Shown here: piece by piece, positions 1 through 6,981 of the stretch
Layout: the number at the start of each line of letters is the position of its first letter
Numbering within the stretch: the stretch's first letter is position 1
DNA from: Bacteroidota bacterium
Lineage (GTDB): Bacteria; Bacteroidota; Bacteroidia; Bacteroidales; UBA1556
Assembly: GCA_003973505.1 (NCBI GenBank)
Contig: QNXT01000232.1
Coordinates: 1 to 8,285, forward strand
DNA: 8,285 nt
Reading direction: 5' to 3'
Notes under the pieces: generated by a model
Seen by the model: the letters and a program-made list of their open reading frames with translations, nothing else
Database searches by the model: none
What the model was told of the DNA's origin: nothing
Translations under genes and position numbers: made by a program

Positions 1-175
1 GAAGCTTTTTTTCCAATTTATACTTTGCAAACACTCTTATTGGAAAGAAGTAAAGAGACAAAAACACCGAATAAAATAAGTATATTAAATATGGCAAATT
101 CATCTTTATTGTAAACATATACAAGAGTATGGCAATAAAAAATAAGTGAGCTTCTATTTTAAATAATTTTTCCAT
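1..175 (-). CDS. Partial membrane protein, N-terminal 58 residues (unrecognised)
   Basis: This minus-strand reading frame starts at the ATG whose complement is 173-175 and stays open for 58 codons to the window edge, so it is the 5' part of a longer gene. I do not recognise the family. The peptide begins MEKLFKIEAH, then has a hydrophobic stretch at about residues 10-23, a short polar turn (KMN), a second hydrophobic stretch at about 27-48 rich in Leu, Phe and Tyr, and a basic tail (residues 49-57, AKYKLEKKL region). This fits two closely spaced membrane segments with a cytoplasmic basic loop. Support for a real gene comes from the absence of stops in an AT-rich stretch, the coherent hydrophobic pattern, and a TACTTTTG box 20 bases before the ATG with an upstream TTG. 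It is divergent from the S9 peptidase gene, with 121 bases between the two starts. There is no clear Shine-Dalgarno sequence, as is usual in Bacteroidota. The function cannot be inferred. Confidence 0.6.
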   Translation of the reverse strand, partial: MEKLFKIEAHLFFIAILLYMFTIKMNLPYLIYLFYSVFLSLYFFPIRVFAKYKLEKKL

Positions 176-195
176 TATGCTAAGTTTATCGTTTT

Positions 196-224
196 CAAAA
201 GTAGAAAAAAACATAAAGCACCAA
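196..224 (-). promoter_or_regulatory. Candidate Bacteroidota promoter for the left-edge membrane protein
   Basis: Read on the minus strand, TACTTTTG (complement of 196-203) matches the Bacteroidota -7 consensus TAnnTTTG exactly. A CTTG lies 17 bases further upstream (complement of 221-224), acceptable for the -33 TTG element. The box ends 20 bases before the ATG, giving a short leader. Found by motif only. Confidence 0.45.
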
Positions 225-263
225 GTCCTAAAACTTTAATCTACCTCTATTCCTCATTTTAAT

Positions 264-271
264 TATCTTCG
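264..271 (+). promoter_or_regulatory. Candidate -7 box for the S9 peptidase gene
   Basis: TATCTTCG matches the Bacteroidota -7 element TAnnTTTG with one change (TTCG for TTTG). It ends 25 bases before the ATG at 297. No convincing -33 TTTG is seen at the usual distance, so the call rests on one motif and its position. A very similar TAATTTCG box sits before tyrS in this window. Confidence 0.35.
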
Positions 272-296
272 CCACACACATTAATAAAGCTTTAGA

Positions 297-3113
297 ATGA
301 ATCGTATCCTACTCTTTGCAGCCTTTGTATTGCTTACAATAAGCCTTGCTGCACAATCGAAAAAGGTTTTAACACCCGAAGTATATCCCATTTGGAAAAA
401 CATTAAAAATCAACAGATAAGTAATGATGGGAAATGGCTATGCTATGAAATAGACCCACAAAAAGGCGATGGTTTTCTCTATCTGTATAATTTTGAGACC
501 AAAAAACTGGACTCCATTGCAAGAGGTGTAAGAGCTAAAATAGCTCCAACGGGTGACTATATGGCCTTTAAAATTGTGCCTCAATACGATAGTTTACGGA
601 AATTGAAATTAGCCAAAACTGCTAAGAAAAAACTTCCTAAAGACAGTTTGGGTATTTGGCTGTTTGAAAAAGACACTATAATCAAAATAGCCAAAGTAAA
701 AAACTTTGAAATGGCTCACGATAGCTCAGCATGGATGGTTTACACTATGTTTGATGCCAAAAAGAAAGCCCAAAAGAAAGAGAAAAAAGGATTTTGGTTT
801 TTTGGAAAAAAGAATAAAAAAACAGCAAAAAAAGAAATCAAACAAAAAGGAGATTACATTATTGCTTTTAACCCCATTGCAAATCAAAAACAGGAATTTG
901 AAAACATCAGCGAGTTTGATATAAGCAGGTACGGGAATAGTATTGCCTTAATTTCGAATATAAAGAAAGACAGTACTACCGAAGTTAAAATCAGTATTTT
1001 CTACACCGAAAATCAGAAAATCGATTCCGTTTTTAATAAAGAAGGCCGGGCTGATAAGATCAGCTTAGACTGGTCGGGAAAACAAATGGCATTTCTCTTT
1101 GCCGGCGATACAGCCAAAAAAAATAAGGTTTATGATTTGTATTATTGGGATAATAACAACAATAAAGCAATATTGGTAGCTGACAGCAGTACACAAGGTA
1201 TGATTACAGGCTGGACTCCAAGCATCAATGCTTATCCTTATTTTTCGAAAGATGGAAGTCGTTTGTTCTTTGGCACAGCCAAAAAGCCCGTTCAAGAGCC
1301 CAAAGACACGCTTTTGGATAGCGAAAAATATCATGTGGATGTATGGAATTATCAGGATAAGCAATTGCAGCCCATGCAAAAGTTGCGTGCAAAACGAGAG
1401 GCAAAACGAACATATCAGGCCGTATGGTTCGTTAAAGATCAACGCATGGTTCAATTGACCGATAGCAGCATGCAAAATATTCAAATTGGTCAAGAGGGCA
1501 ATGCTAATTTTGCTATGGGTTACGACAACCAAAAATATCAAAAAGAACAGAGCTGGAATGGTTGGTATAACGATTATTACATTGTAAATATCAATTCAGG
1601 TACACGAGAATTGGTTTTGGAATATCATGCTGGTTCGGCAAGTCTTTCTACCGACGGTCATTACCTTTTATATTATAAAAAAACCGATAGCACTTGGTAT
1701 GCTTACGACCATAAAGCACATCAACATCGTGCACTAACTAAAGGACTGGGGGTGAATTTTTATAATGAGCAAAATGATGTACCAGAACTTCCTGATGCTT
1801 ATGGATCAGCAGGTTGGTATAAAAATGATAAATATGTGGTGATAAAAGACCGTTACGACCTATGGCGTATCGACCCAACAATGAACACCGCAGCTTTAAA
1901 TATTACAAAAGGCTATGGCCGTGAACATTTTATCCGCTTCAACCCCATAACTTTGGATCGCGAGCATTGGTATTTCAATGACGAAAACCCACATCTTTTA
2001 AGTGCTTTCAACGAAAAAAATAAACAAGGAGGATTCTATCAATTAGACCTCGATGAGGGCAGTGTTCCTTCGGAATTAATTATGAGCGATCACCGCTATT
2101 ATTATCCATTGAAAGCAAAAAATGCAAATCGTCTTATTTGGCGCCGTAGTTCATTTACCGACTTCTATAATATATTTACATCAACAACCGACTTTCAGAA
2201 TATCGAACAATTAACCGATGCAAATCCACAACAAAAGGATTATAATTGGGGCACTGTGGAATTGGTTCATTGGAAAGCCTTTGACGGTGAAGAATTAGAC
2301 GGTTTATTATATAAGCCCGAAGATTTTGATAGCACAAAGAAATACCCTGTTATTGTGTATTTCTACGAGCGATATAGCGACGATATTCACAACCATTATA
2401 TTCCAAAACCCAGTCATTCTATTGTAAACTTTACCGAATATGTAAGCAATGGCTACATTGTTTTTGTACCCGATGTTACTTATAAGACGGGTCATCCTGC
2501 CCAATCGGCTTATAATGCCATTGTAAGCGGAACGGAGTATATCAAAAGGTTTCCCTTTGTAGATGGAAAACACATCGGAATACAAGGACAAAGTTGGGGT
2601 GGCTATCAGGTAGCCATGCTGGTTACCATGACTGATATTTATGCTTGTGCCGAATCAGGTGCTCCTGTTACCAATATGTTCAGTGCCTATGGTGGAATTC
2701 GATGGGGCTCGGGAATGAGCCGTGCATTTCAATACGAAAAAGGACAGAGTAGAATTGGTGTAAGTCCTTGGGAAAGCCCTGAACTATATATCGAGAACTC
2801 GCCTATTTTCCATGCTGATAAAGTGAATACACCTTTATTGATTATGCATAACGATAAGGATGGCGCTGTACCTTGGTGGCAAGGCATTGAATACTTTAGC
2901 GACTTGCGCCGCCTGGGTAAAAAAGTTTGGATGCTTAGCTATAATAATGACGACCACAACCTAATGAAATGGCCTAACCGAGTGGATTTGAGTATTCGAA
3001 TGATGCAGTTTTTCGACCATTATTTGAAAGGAAAGCCAATGCCTATATGGATGTCGAAGGGTATTCCGGCAACGAAGAAAGGGAAAATGGATGGATATGA
3101 GTTGGAAGATTGA
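297..3113 (+). CDS. Secreted S9 family serine peptidase (prolyl oligopeptidase type)
   Basis: A 938-residue exported peptidase. Residues 1-19 form a Sec signal peptide (MNR, then a Leu/Phe/Ala core, cleavage likely at LAA|Q), so it acts in the periplasm or outside the cell. Residues of about 25-670 show the repeating short beta-strand pattern of an S9 beta-propeller (for example DGHYLLYYKK, DLWRIDP). Residues of about 680-925 are the alpha/beta-hydrolase catalytic domain. The triad is visible: Ser766 in GQSWGGY (the GxSxGG motif), Asp855 in NDKDGAVPW and His887 in DDHNL. The S9 family (prolyl oligopeptidase, DPP4, acylaminoacyl peptidase) cleaves short peptides, often after proline; the exact specificity cannot be read here. 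It is longer than the usual 650-750 residues, partly from a 30-residue lysine-rich insert at 155-184. The last residues, Glu-Asp, and the TGA stop lie inside the GAAGNNN heptamer array. There is no Shine-Dalgarno; ATG 297 is chosen because the signal peptide starts there. Transcribed alone, divergent from the membrane protein. Confidence 0.95.
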   Translation: MNRILLFAAFVLLTISLAAQSKKVLTPEVYPIWKNIKNQQISNDGKWLCYEIDPQKGDGFLYLYNFETKKLDSIARGVRAKIAPTGDYMAFKIVPQYDSLRKLKLAKTAKKKLPKDSLGIWLFEKDTIIKIAKVKNFEMAHDSSAWMVYTMFDAKKKAQKKEKKGFWFFGKKNKKTAKKEIKQKGDYIIAFNPIANQKQEFENISEFDISRYGNSIALISNIKKDSTTEVKISIFYTENQKIDSVFNKEGRADKISLDWSGKQMAFLFAGDTAKKNKVYDLYYWDNNNNKAILVADSSTQGMITGWTPSINAYPYFSKDGSRLFFGTAKKPVQEPKDTLLDSEKYHVDVWNYQDKQLQPMQKLRAKREAKRTYQAVWFVKDQRMVQLTDSSMQNIQIGQEGNANFAMGYDNQKYQKEQSWNGWYNDYYIVNINSGTRELVLEYHAGSASLSTDGHYLLYYKKTDSTWYAYDHKAHQHRALTKGLGVNFYNEQNDVPELPDAYGSAGWYKNDKYVVIKDRYDLWRIDPTMNTAALNITKGYGREHFIRFNPITLDREHWYFNDENPHLLSAFNEKNKQGGFYQLDLDEGSVPSELIMSDHRYYYPLKAKNANRLIWRRSSFTDFYNIFTSTTDFQNIEQLTDANPQQKDYNWGTVELVHWKAFDGEELDGLLYKPEDFDSTKKYPVIVYFYERYSDDIHNHYIPKPSHSIVNFTEYVSNGYIVFVPDVTYKTGHPAQSAYNAIVSGTEYIKRFPFVDGKHIGIQGQSWGGYQVAMLVTMTDIYACAESGAPVTNMFSAYGGIRWGSGMSRAFQYEKGQSRIGVSPWESPELYIENSPIFHADKVNTPLLIMHNDKDGAVPWWQGIEYFSDLRRLGKKVWMLSYNNDDHNLMKWPNRVDLSIRMMQFFDHYLKGKPMPIWMSKGIPATKKGKMDGYELED

Positions 3114-3258
3114 AGACCGAAGAGGGAAGACAGAAGTCCGAAGACAGAAGACGGGAGCCCGAAGTCCGAAGGGGGAAGAGGGAAGACAGAAGTCCGAAGA
3201 CGGGAGACCGAAGTCCGAAGGGGGAAGTCTGAAGACAGAAGATTGAAGTCCGAAGAGG
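3105..3258 (+). repeat. Array of 22 tandem GAAGNNN heptamers
   Basis: From 3105 the sequence reads as 22 consecutive 7-base units with no slip in register. Twenty units begin GAAG and two begin GGAG (3154 and 3203). The last three bases vary among a few forms: TCC, ACA, ACG, ACC, AGG, GGG, ATT, TCT, CCC. The strand is strongly purine-rich. Longer duplications are nested inside: 27 bases from 3119 recur exactly 56 bases later at 3175, and the 32-base block at 3147-3178 recurs 49 bases later at 3196-3227 with one change. The first unit covers the last two codons of the S9 peptidase, and the junction of units 1 and 2 forms its TGA stop. On the minus strand the array reads as 7-residue peptide repeats (Ser-Ser-x-Phe-x-Leu-Pro/Arg pattern), which I take to be non-genic. 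Similar heptamer arrays occur between genes in other Bacteroidota as far as I recall; no function is known to me. Confidence 0.9.
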
Positions 3259-3267
3259 GGGAGAACG

Positions 3268-3290
3268 GACACTGAGCTTGCCGAAGTGTC
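3268..3290. repeat. REP-like inverted repeat next to the heptamer array
   Basis: GACACT (3268-3273) and AGTGTC (3285-3290) are exact inverted arms of 6 bp around GAGCTTGCCGA. The core CACTGAGCTTGCCGAAGTG closely resembles a widespread bacterial intergenic palindrome read as CTTCGACAAGCTCAGTG on the other strand, often compared with REP elements. This resemblance is from memory. It begins 9 bases after the last heptamer, suggesting the two repeats share a landing site. It could also act as a weak transcription end for the peptidase gene, but there is no following T-run. Confidence 0.55.
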
Positions 3291-3343
3291 GAAACAATGC
3301 AGTTTAAAGAAATAAATTTATTCCAAGACGCAAGGATTTACAA

Positions 3344-3351
3344 TATATTTG
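3344..3351 (+). promoter_or_regulatory. Candidate -7 box for the beta-helix lipoprotein gene
   Basis: TATATTTG is an exact match to the Bacteroidota -7 consensus TAnnTTTG and ends 22 bases before ATG 3374. The -33 position is only TTTATT. Having its own promoter would fit the 257-base gap after the peptidase stop and the repeat array between the two genes. Confidence 0.45.
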
Positions 3352-3373
3352 CCGCATATAAGTTATAGCATTG

Positions 3374-4828
3374 ATGGATATTTTTTCAAAACATAAATAT
3401 TGGTTTCTAAGTTTTTTGCTTATTGCATTTATAACTTTTACTAGTTCATGCAAAAAAGAGCAATTTCTTGAAGATGGCAGTGTGAAACTCGCTTTTTCTT
3501 CTGATACCATTATGTTTGACACGGTATTCACTACCATTGGTAGTTCCACCCAATATTTGATAGTACATAATAATGAGAATCAAAAAATTCAAATTTCAAG
3601 CATTAATCTGGCGGGAGGACCTTCATCCAACTTCAGAATAAATGTAGATGGACAAAAAGGAACGCATTTTACCAATGTAGAAATTGCTGCCAACGACAGC
3701 ATTTATATTTTCGTAGAAGTTACCGTTGACCCAAACGGAGGAAACAGCCCAATGATTATTACCGATTCCATTGTGTTTGAAACTAATGGAAATCAACAAG
3801 ATGTTGATTTGGTAGCGTTTGGCCGAGATGCCTATTTTATTGTAGCAAATAAAAGCATTGGAAACATCAAATATAAAATTGTGGCGGGCGAGCATGTGGA
3901 CACTACATGGACCAAGGACAAACCCATTGTTGTGTATGGATATGCTGTAGTAGATTCTACCGCTTCACTGACCATTGAGGCTGGAACAGAAATTTATTTC
4001 CATAGTAAATCAGGCCTCTGGATATACAAAGGAGGACAATTGAAAGTAATGGGCACCTTGGCTGAACCCGTTTATTTTCAAGGTGATCGTCCTGAAGCCT
4101 ATTACGATGACTTACCCGGGCAGTGGGATCGGATATGGATAAACGAAAGTGATAAACAAAGTGAAATCAATTATGCTGTCATCCGAAATTCGTTTATTGG
4201 GATTCAAACAGAAATATTATCCAATGTAATGGCACAGAACAAACTTGTATTAAAAAACACCATCATTGAGAATGTTTCAGGAGCTGGCATTTTGAGTCGC
4301 TACTATCGTATTGATGCTGAGAATATTCGTATTTCGAACTGTCAACAATACTGCCTTGCCCTTACTATGGGTGGTGAATACGAGTTCAGACATTCTACTT
4401 TTGCAAATTATTGGTCGTATAGTACACGCAAAACGCCATCGGTATATATCAATAATTATTTTGAAGATGGTAATAAAGTGATTCATGCATTCGATTTAAT
4501 AAAGGCGAATTTCACCAATTGCATTGTTTATGGAAATATTGATGAGGAAGTCATATTGGATAATAATGCACAAGGTGGGCAATTTCATTTCAAATTTGAC
4601 CATGCACTTTTGAAAACACAAAATACGACCAGCGACCCCAATAATTGGATTGCAATCACAAAAAATCAAGATCCTTTATTTGAGGATACTGATGAAAATG
4701 ACTTGCACTTAAAAAGCAATTCTGCTGCGGCAGACAAAGGTAAAGCAGGTGTTAGTCCAAGTCTTGATTTGGATGGGAATACACGCGATGCAAATACCCC
4801 CGATCTGGGAGCTTATGAAATACAATAG
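3374..4828 (+). CDS. Lipoprotein with Ig-like and right-handed beta-helix domains
   Basis: A 484-residue lipoprotein. The N-terminus is a type II signal peptide: MDIFSKHKYW, then a hydrophobic core, then TSSC with Cys26 as the likely lipidated residue followed by KK, a common Bacteroidota form although the lipobox is not classical. Residues of about 30-150 look like a beta-sandwich Ig-like domain (DTIMFDTVFTTIG at its start). Residues of about 170-425 have the pattern of a right-handed parallel beta-helix, entered through SLTIEAGTEIYF and the Gly-rich GLWIYKGGQLKVMGT turn. The C-terminus (about 428-484) has the DNDLHLK...DLDGNTRD...PDLGAYE pattern of the choice-of-anchor Q type. Beta-helix proteins of this sort are usually surface proteins that bind or process polysaccharide; no catalytic residues can be assigned, and lipidation rather than a type IX secretion tail is the attachment. 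ATG 3374 is preferred over the in-frame TTG at 3371. It is convergent with yaaA, 40 bases apart. Confidence 0.88.
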   Translation: MDIFSKHKYWFLSFLLIAFITFTSSCKKEQFLEDGSVKLAFSSDTIMFDTVFTTIGSSTQYLIVHNNENQKIQISSINLAGGPSSNFRINVDGQKGTHFTNVEIAANDSIYIFVEVTVDPNGGNSPMIITDSIVFETNGNQQDVDLVAFGRDAYFIVANKSIGNIKYKIVAGEHVDTTWTKDKPIVVYGYAVVDSTASLTIEAGTEIYFHSKSGLWIYKGGQLKVMGTLAEPVYFQGDRPEAYYDDLPGQWDRIWINESDKQSEINYAVIRNSFIGIQTEILSNVMAQNKLVLKNTIIENVSGAGILSRYYRIDAENIRISNCQQYCLALTMGGEYEFRHSTFANYWSYSTRKTPSVYINNYFEDGNKVIHAFDLIKANFTNCIVYGNIDEEVILDNNAQGGQFHFKFDHALLKTQNTTSDPNNWIAITKNQDPLFEDTDENDLHLKSNSAAADKGKAGVSPSLDLDGNTRDANTPDLGAYEIQ

Positions 4829-4868
4829 CAGAGCCTAATCTTCCCCTACTCTATTTCTTTTGAAGTCT

Positions 4869-5633
4869 CTATCCTCGTGTAAAAACCCAATTATCTCCTT
4901 CACTCAATTGTGCGTTAAACTCATAGCCCTCCATATCAAATAATTTCAATTCATCAGGATTGCTAATTCGATTTTTTAGAATAAAATTCGTCATCAAGCC
5001 TCTTGCCTTTTTAGCAAAAAAGGAAATCATCTTATACTGCCCATTTTTAAAATCCTTAAACTGAGGAGTAATAATTCGAGCATCCAATTTATTCGCCTTC
5101 ACCGATTTATAATACTCATTGGAAGCCAAATTAATCAACACTTTATCCTGATTATCAAGCAAATTCTGTATTTCATCATGAATTTTCATACCCCAAAATT
5201 CATATAGATTATTAAACCCCTTTCCTCCATATTTTGTACCCATTTCAAGTCGATAGGGTAAAATACGATCCAAAGGACGAAGCACCCCATATAAACCCGA
5301 TAAAATACGCAAATGCTCCTGTGCATAATTCAAATCATCGGTCGTAAATTCTGCTGCATTAATTCCAACAAACACCTCTCCCTTAAAAACCAAAAGTGCA
5401 GGTTTAGCCATATCCTCCTTAAAAGGAAAATCAAATTCCTGAAAACGCTCGAAATTAAGTTGGGCTAATTTGGGACTAACCCCCATCAAATCTTGAATAT
5501 CTTTGACTTTCAGTTTTTTTAATCCCTTAGCCAATTGAAAACTCTCCTTGGGAAATTGGATATCCGAATAATCTAATTTAGGAACTGATATAGAAAAATC
5601 TAAAGTTTTTGCTGGTGAAATAAGTATTAGCAT
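4869..5633 (-). CDS. yaaA: YaaA family peroxide stress protein
   Basis: A 254-residue protein, the usual full length of the YaaA (DUF328) family. Family hallmarks are clear: the N-terminus MLILISPAKTLDF, LNFERFQEF at about 59-67, FKGEVFVGINA at 83-93, LSGLYGVLRPLD at 111-122 followed by PYRLEMGTKY at 126-135, INLASNEYYKSV at 167-178, and FFAKKARGLMTNF at 205-217. In E. coli YaaA is induced by OxyR on peroxide exposure and lowers free intracellular iron, protecting DNA and proteins from Fenton damage; it also binds DNA. It is cytoplasmic, with no signal peptide. The start ATG (complement of 5631-5633) gives the conserved N-terminus exactly. Stop is TAG. It is convergent with the lipoprotein gene and divergent from the DUF1232 fusion gene. 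No OxyR-type operator could be identified by eye, so peroxide control here is only inferred from the family. Confidence 0.95.
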   Translation of the reverse strand: MLILISPAKTLDFSISVPKLDYSDIQFPKESFQLAKGLKKLKVKDIQDLMGVSPKLAQLNFERFQEFDFPFKEDMAKPALLVFKGEVFVGINAAEFTTDDLNYAQEHLRILSGLYGVLRPLDRILPYRLEMGTKYGGKGFNNLYEFWGMKIHDEIQNLLDNQDKVLINLASNEYYKSVKANKLDARIITPQFKDFKNGQYKMISFFAKKARGLMTNFILKNRISNPDELKLFDMEGYEFNAQLSEGDNWVFTRG

Positions 5634-5655
5634 CGTAATTGTTTTTGTGTTTAGG

Positions 5656-5663
5656 CAAAAATA
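5656..5663 (-). promoter_or_regulatory. Candidate -7 box for yaaA
   Basis: On the minus strand this reads TATTTTTG, an exact match to TAnnTTTG, ending 22 bases before the yaaA ATG. No good -33 TTTG is present at the normal spacing. The spacing to the start equals that seen before the lipoprotein gene. Confidence 0.4.
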
Positions 5664-5755
5664 AAGAAAAGAAGGTTGTACTTATGAATTTGTTCAATAA
5701 ATCAATCATGAAAACGCTGGCTGAGTTTAAAAAATAAAAATCGAGGTCGAGTAAA

Positions 5756-5781
5756 TATATTTGAAAAAATTATTACTTTTG
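5756..5781 (+). promoter_or_regulatory. Two candidate -7 boxes before the DUF1232 fusion gene
   Basis: TATATTTG (5756-5763) and TACTTTTG (5774-5781) both match TAnnTTTG exactly. The second ends 23 bases before ATG 5805, the same distance as at other genes in the window, so it is the better candidate. They are 10 bases apart, too close to act as -33 and -7 of one promoter. A small direct repeat TCGAG-G-TCGAG lies just upstream at 5741-5751. Confidence 0.35.
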
Positions 5782-5804
5782 GATAAATTGAAAATGTGGT
5801 AATT

Positions 5805-6914
5805 ATGATGAAATTAAGTAAAGAACATAGAGCAATTTTTGAAGATAACGCAAAGCTTATTACATCAAAAGATGAAGAAAGAGTTTTAGAAAATATTGAT
5901 CAAGAATTAAGTAAGCTCAAAAAGATTATTGAAGATAAACCTTCTAAGAAAATTTCGAATCTAATTACGCAAGCAGAATTACTTGTGAAAGTATTGAAAT
6001 CGGAAGATTTTCCTCTTTCTGAATCAAGTCGCAAATGGATTGTTTTTGGCTTGAATTATTTAATTTCTGATTTTGACATTATTCCCGATTCAATACCCGG
6101 GATTGGCTATTTTGACGATGCTTTGGTTATTTCCTGGGTAAGTAATTTGATAGACAATGACCTTACTCGCTTTGAAATTTTTAATAAAGCATTAAATGCA
6201 AATGAAAAAACGCCCTTAATCAAACAAATTCTTTTGGGCGACGGTCATACAGAAGTAATTCTAATACCTGGTTATTTATCAAGCGAGTTTTATAGTGACA
6301 ATTATAAAAAGTGGATTCAGCATGTAAAGCAATCAAAACTCGGAGGAGAATCGGCTGGCATTAGTGTTTTCGATTGGAAAACTAATTATACCCCCGAATT
6401 TCATAACACCCTTTTAATGATTGACCACGATTTGAACTTAAAACCCAAATATGACTCTGAAAACTTCAATATCGATTGGCAACAGTTAAAATTAGATTAT
6501 AAAAATCTGGCAAAAGCATTTTTTGCAAACTTGGAGCAAATAAAGAAACAATATCCTGATAAAAAGATTATTCTGCTAACGCTTAATATTGGCACTTATA
6601 CCATTGACAATCCTGAATTTGAAGACAAACTTAGTCTTATCGACGACTATTATGTCTTTGGTGGTTGCAGTAAAGCCAGCTATATCAGTGAAACAACAAG
6701 TCATAAAATCACAAATATTTACAACTTCTACAACCCCCATGATGCAGCTCTGGGTTTTATTTTCAAAAATTTTGAAAATGGCGAAAAACCCATTGGAATG
6801 GAAGCTATTTACACCCGCGAAAACTCTAAATTAAAAAATATTAGCATTGGGCACCATCATCGCCGTCACTCTGAATATAAGGAGTATCTAACCGATTTAA
6901 TAGATTCAATTTAG
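5805..6914 (+). CDS. DUF1232 (YkvA-like) and DUF726-like alpha/beta-hydrolase fusion
   Basis: A 369-residue protein with no signal peptide. Residues 1-70 are charged and helical, with coiled-coil character (LENIDQELSKLKKIIED). Residues of about 74-117 match the DUF1232/YkvA pattern, a helical hairpin with DFDIIPDSIPGIGYFDDALV as its centre. Residues of about 147-360 resemble DUF726-type alpha/beta-hydrolase domains: VILIPGYLSSEFYSDNYKKW, a VFDWKTN strand end, KKIILLTLNIGTY, ITNIYNFYNPHDAALGF and GMEAIYTRE...NISIGHHHRRHSEY. In that family the nucleophile elbow reads GHSLG; here the aligned stretch is TLNIG, so the usual Ser is Asn261. It may therefore be a non-catalytic hydrolase fold, or the alignment by eye is off. 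DUF1232 often occurs in small membrane-associated proteins, but here its hairpin is only moderately hydrophobic. ATG 5805 is chosen over GTG 5796, which lies too close to the promoter boxes; ATG 5808 is equally possible. Function unknown. Confidence 0.85.
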   Translation: MMKLSKEHRAIFEDNAKLITSKDEERVLENIDQELSKLKKIIEDKPSKKISNLITQAELLVKVLKSEDFPLSESSRKWIVFGLNYLISDFDIIPDSIPGIGYFDDALVISWVSNLIDNDLTRFEIFNKALNANEKTPLIKQILLGDGHTEVILIPGYLSSEFYSDNYKKWIQHVKQSKLGGESAGISVFDWKTNYTPEFHNTLLMIDHDLNLKPKYDSENFNIDWQQLKLDYKNLAKAFFANLEQIKKQYPDKKIILLTLNIGTYTIDNPEFEDKLSLIDDYYVFGGCSKASYISETTSHKITNIYNFYNPHDAALGFIFKNFENGEKPIGMEAIYTRENSKLKNISIGHHHRRHSEYKEYLTDLIDSI

Positions 6915-6981
6915 GATTACCGCAAGTATAGTTCCTAGCATAAATTCATAAAAAAGTAGAAACCTTAAATCAAGCGCAATC

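Noticed and set aside
1065..1541. 158-codon minus-strand frame within the S9 peptidase gene
   Set aside because: It is antisense to a well-supported coding region, has no recognisable domain, and its Cys/Ile/His-rich composition is typical of a shadow frame.
3105..3258. CRISPR-like array
   Set aside because: The unit is 7 bases with no repeat-spacer structure and no cas genes; it is a simple tandem repeat.
2961..3297. Two overlapping minus-strand open frames across the heptamer array with Ser/Phe/Leu/Pro heptad repeats
   Set aside because: They are a by-product of the 7-base repeat read backwards; both frames give the same repeat pattern, they overlap the end of the S9 gene, and there is no promoter or conserved domain.
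3371..3373. TTG start for the lipoprotein one codon upstream
   Set aside because: The adjacent ATG at 3374 is the stronger start and gives the same signal peptide.
4829..4868. Bidirectional terminator between the convergent lipoprotein and yaaA genes
   Set aside because: The 40-base gap is pyrimidine-rich but shows no stable inverted repeat followed by a T-run.
5796..5798. GTG start for the DUF1232 fusion gene
   Set aside because: Two ATG codons follow within 12 bases, and the GTG is only 14 bases after the likely -7 box; no ribosome binding site favours it.
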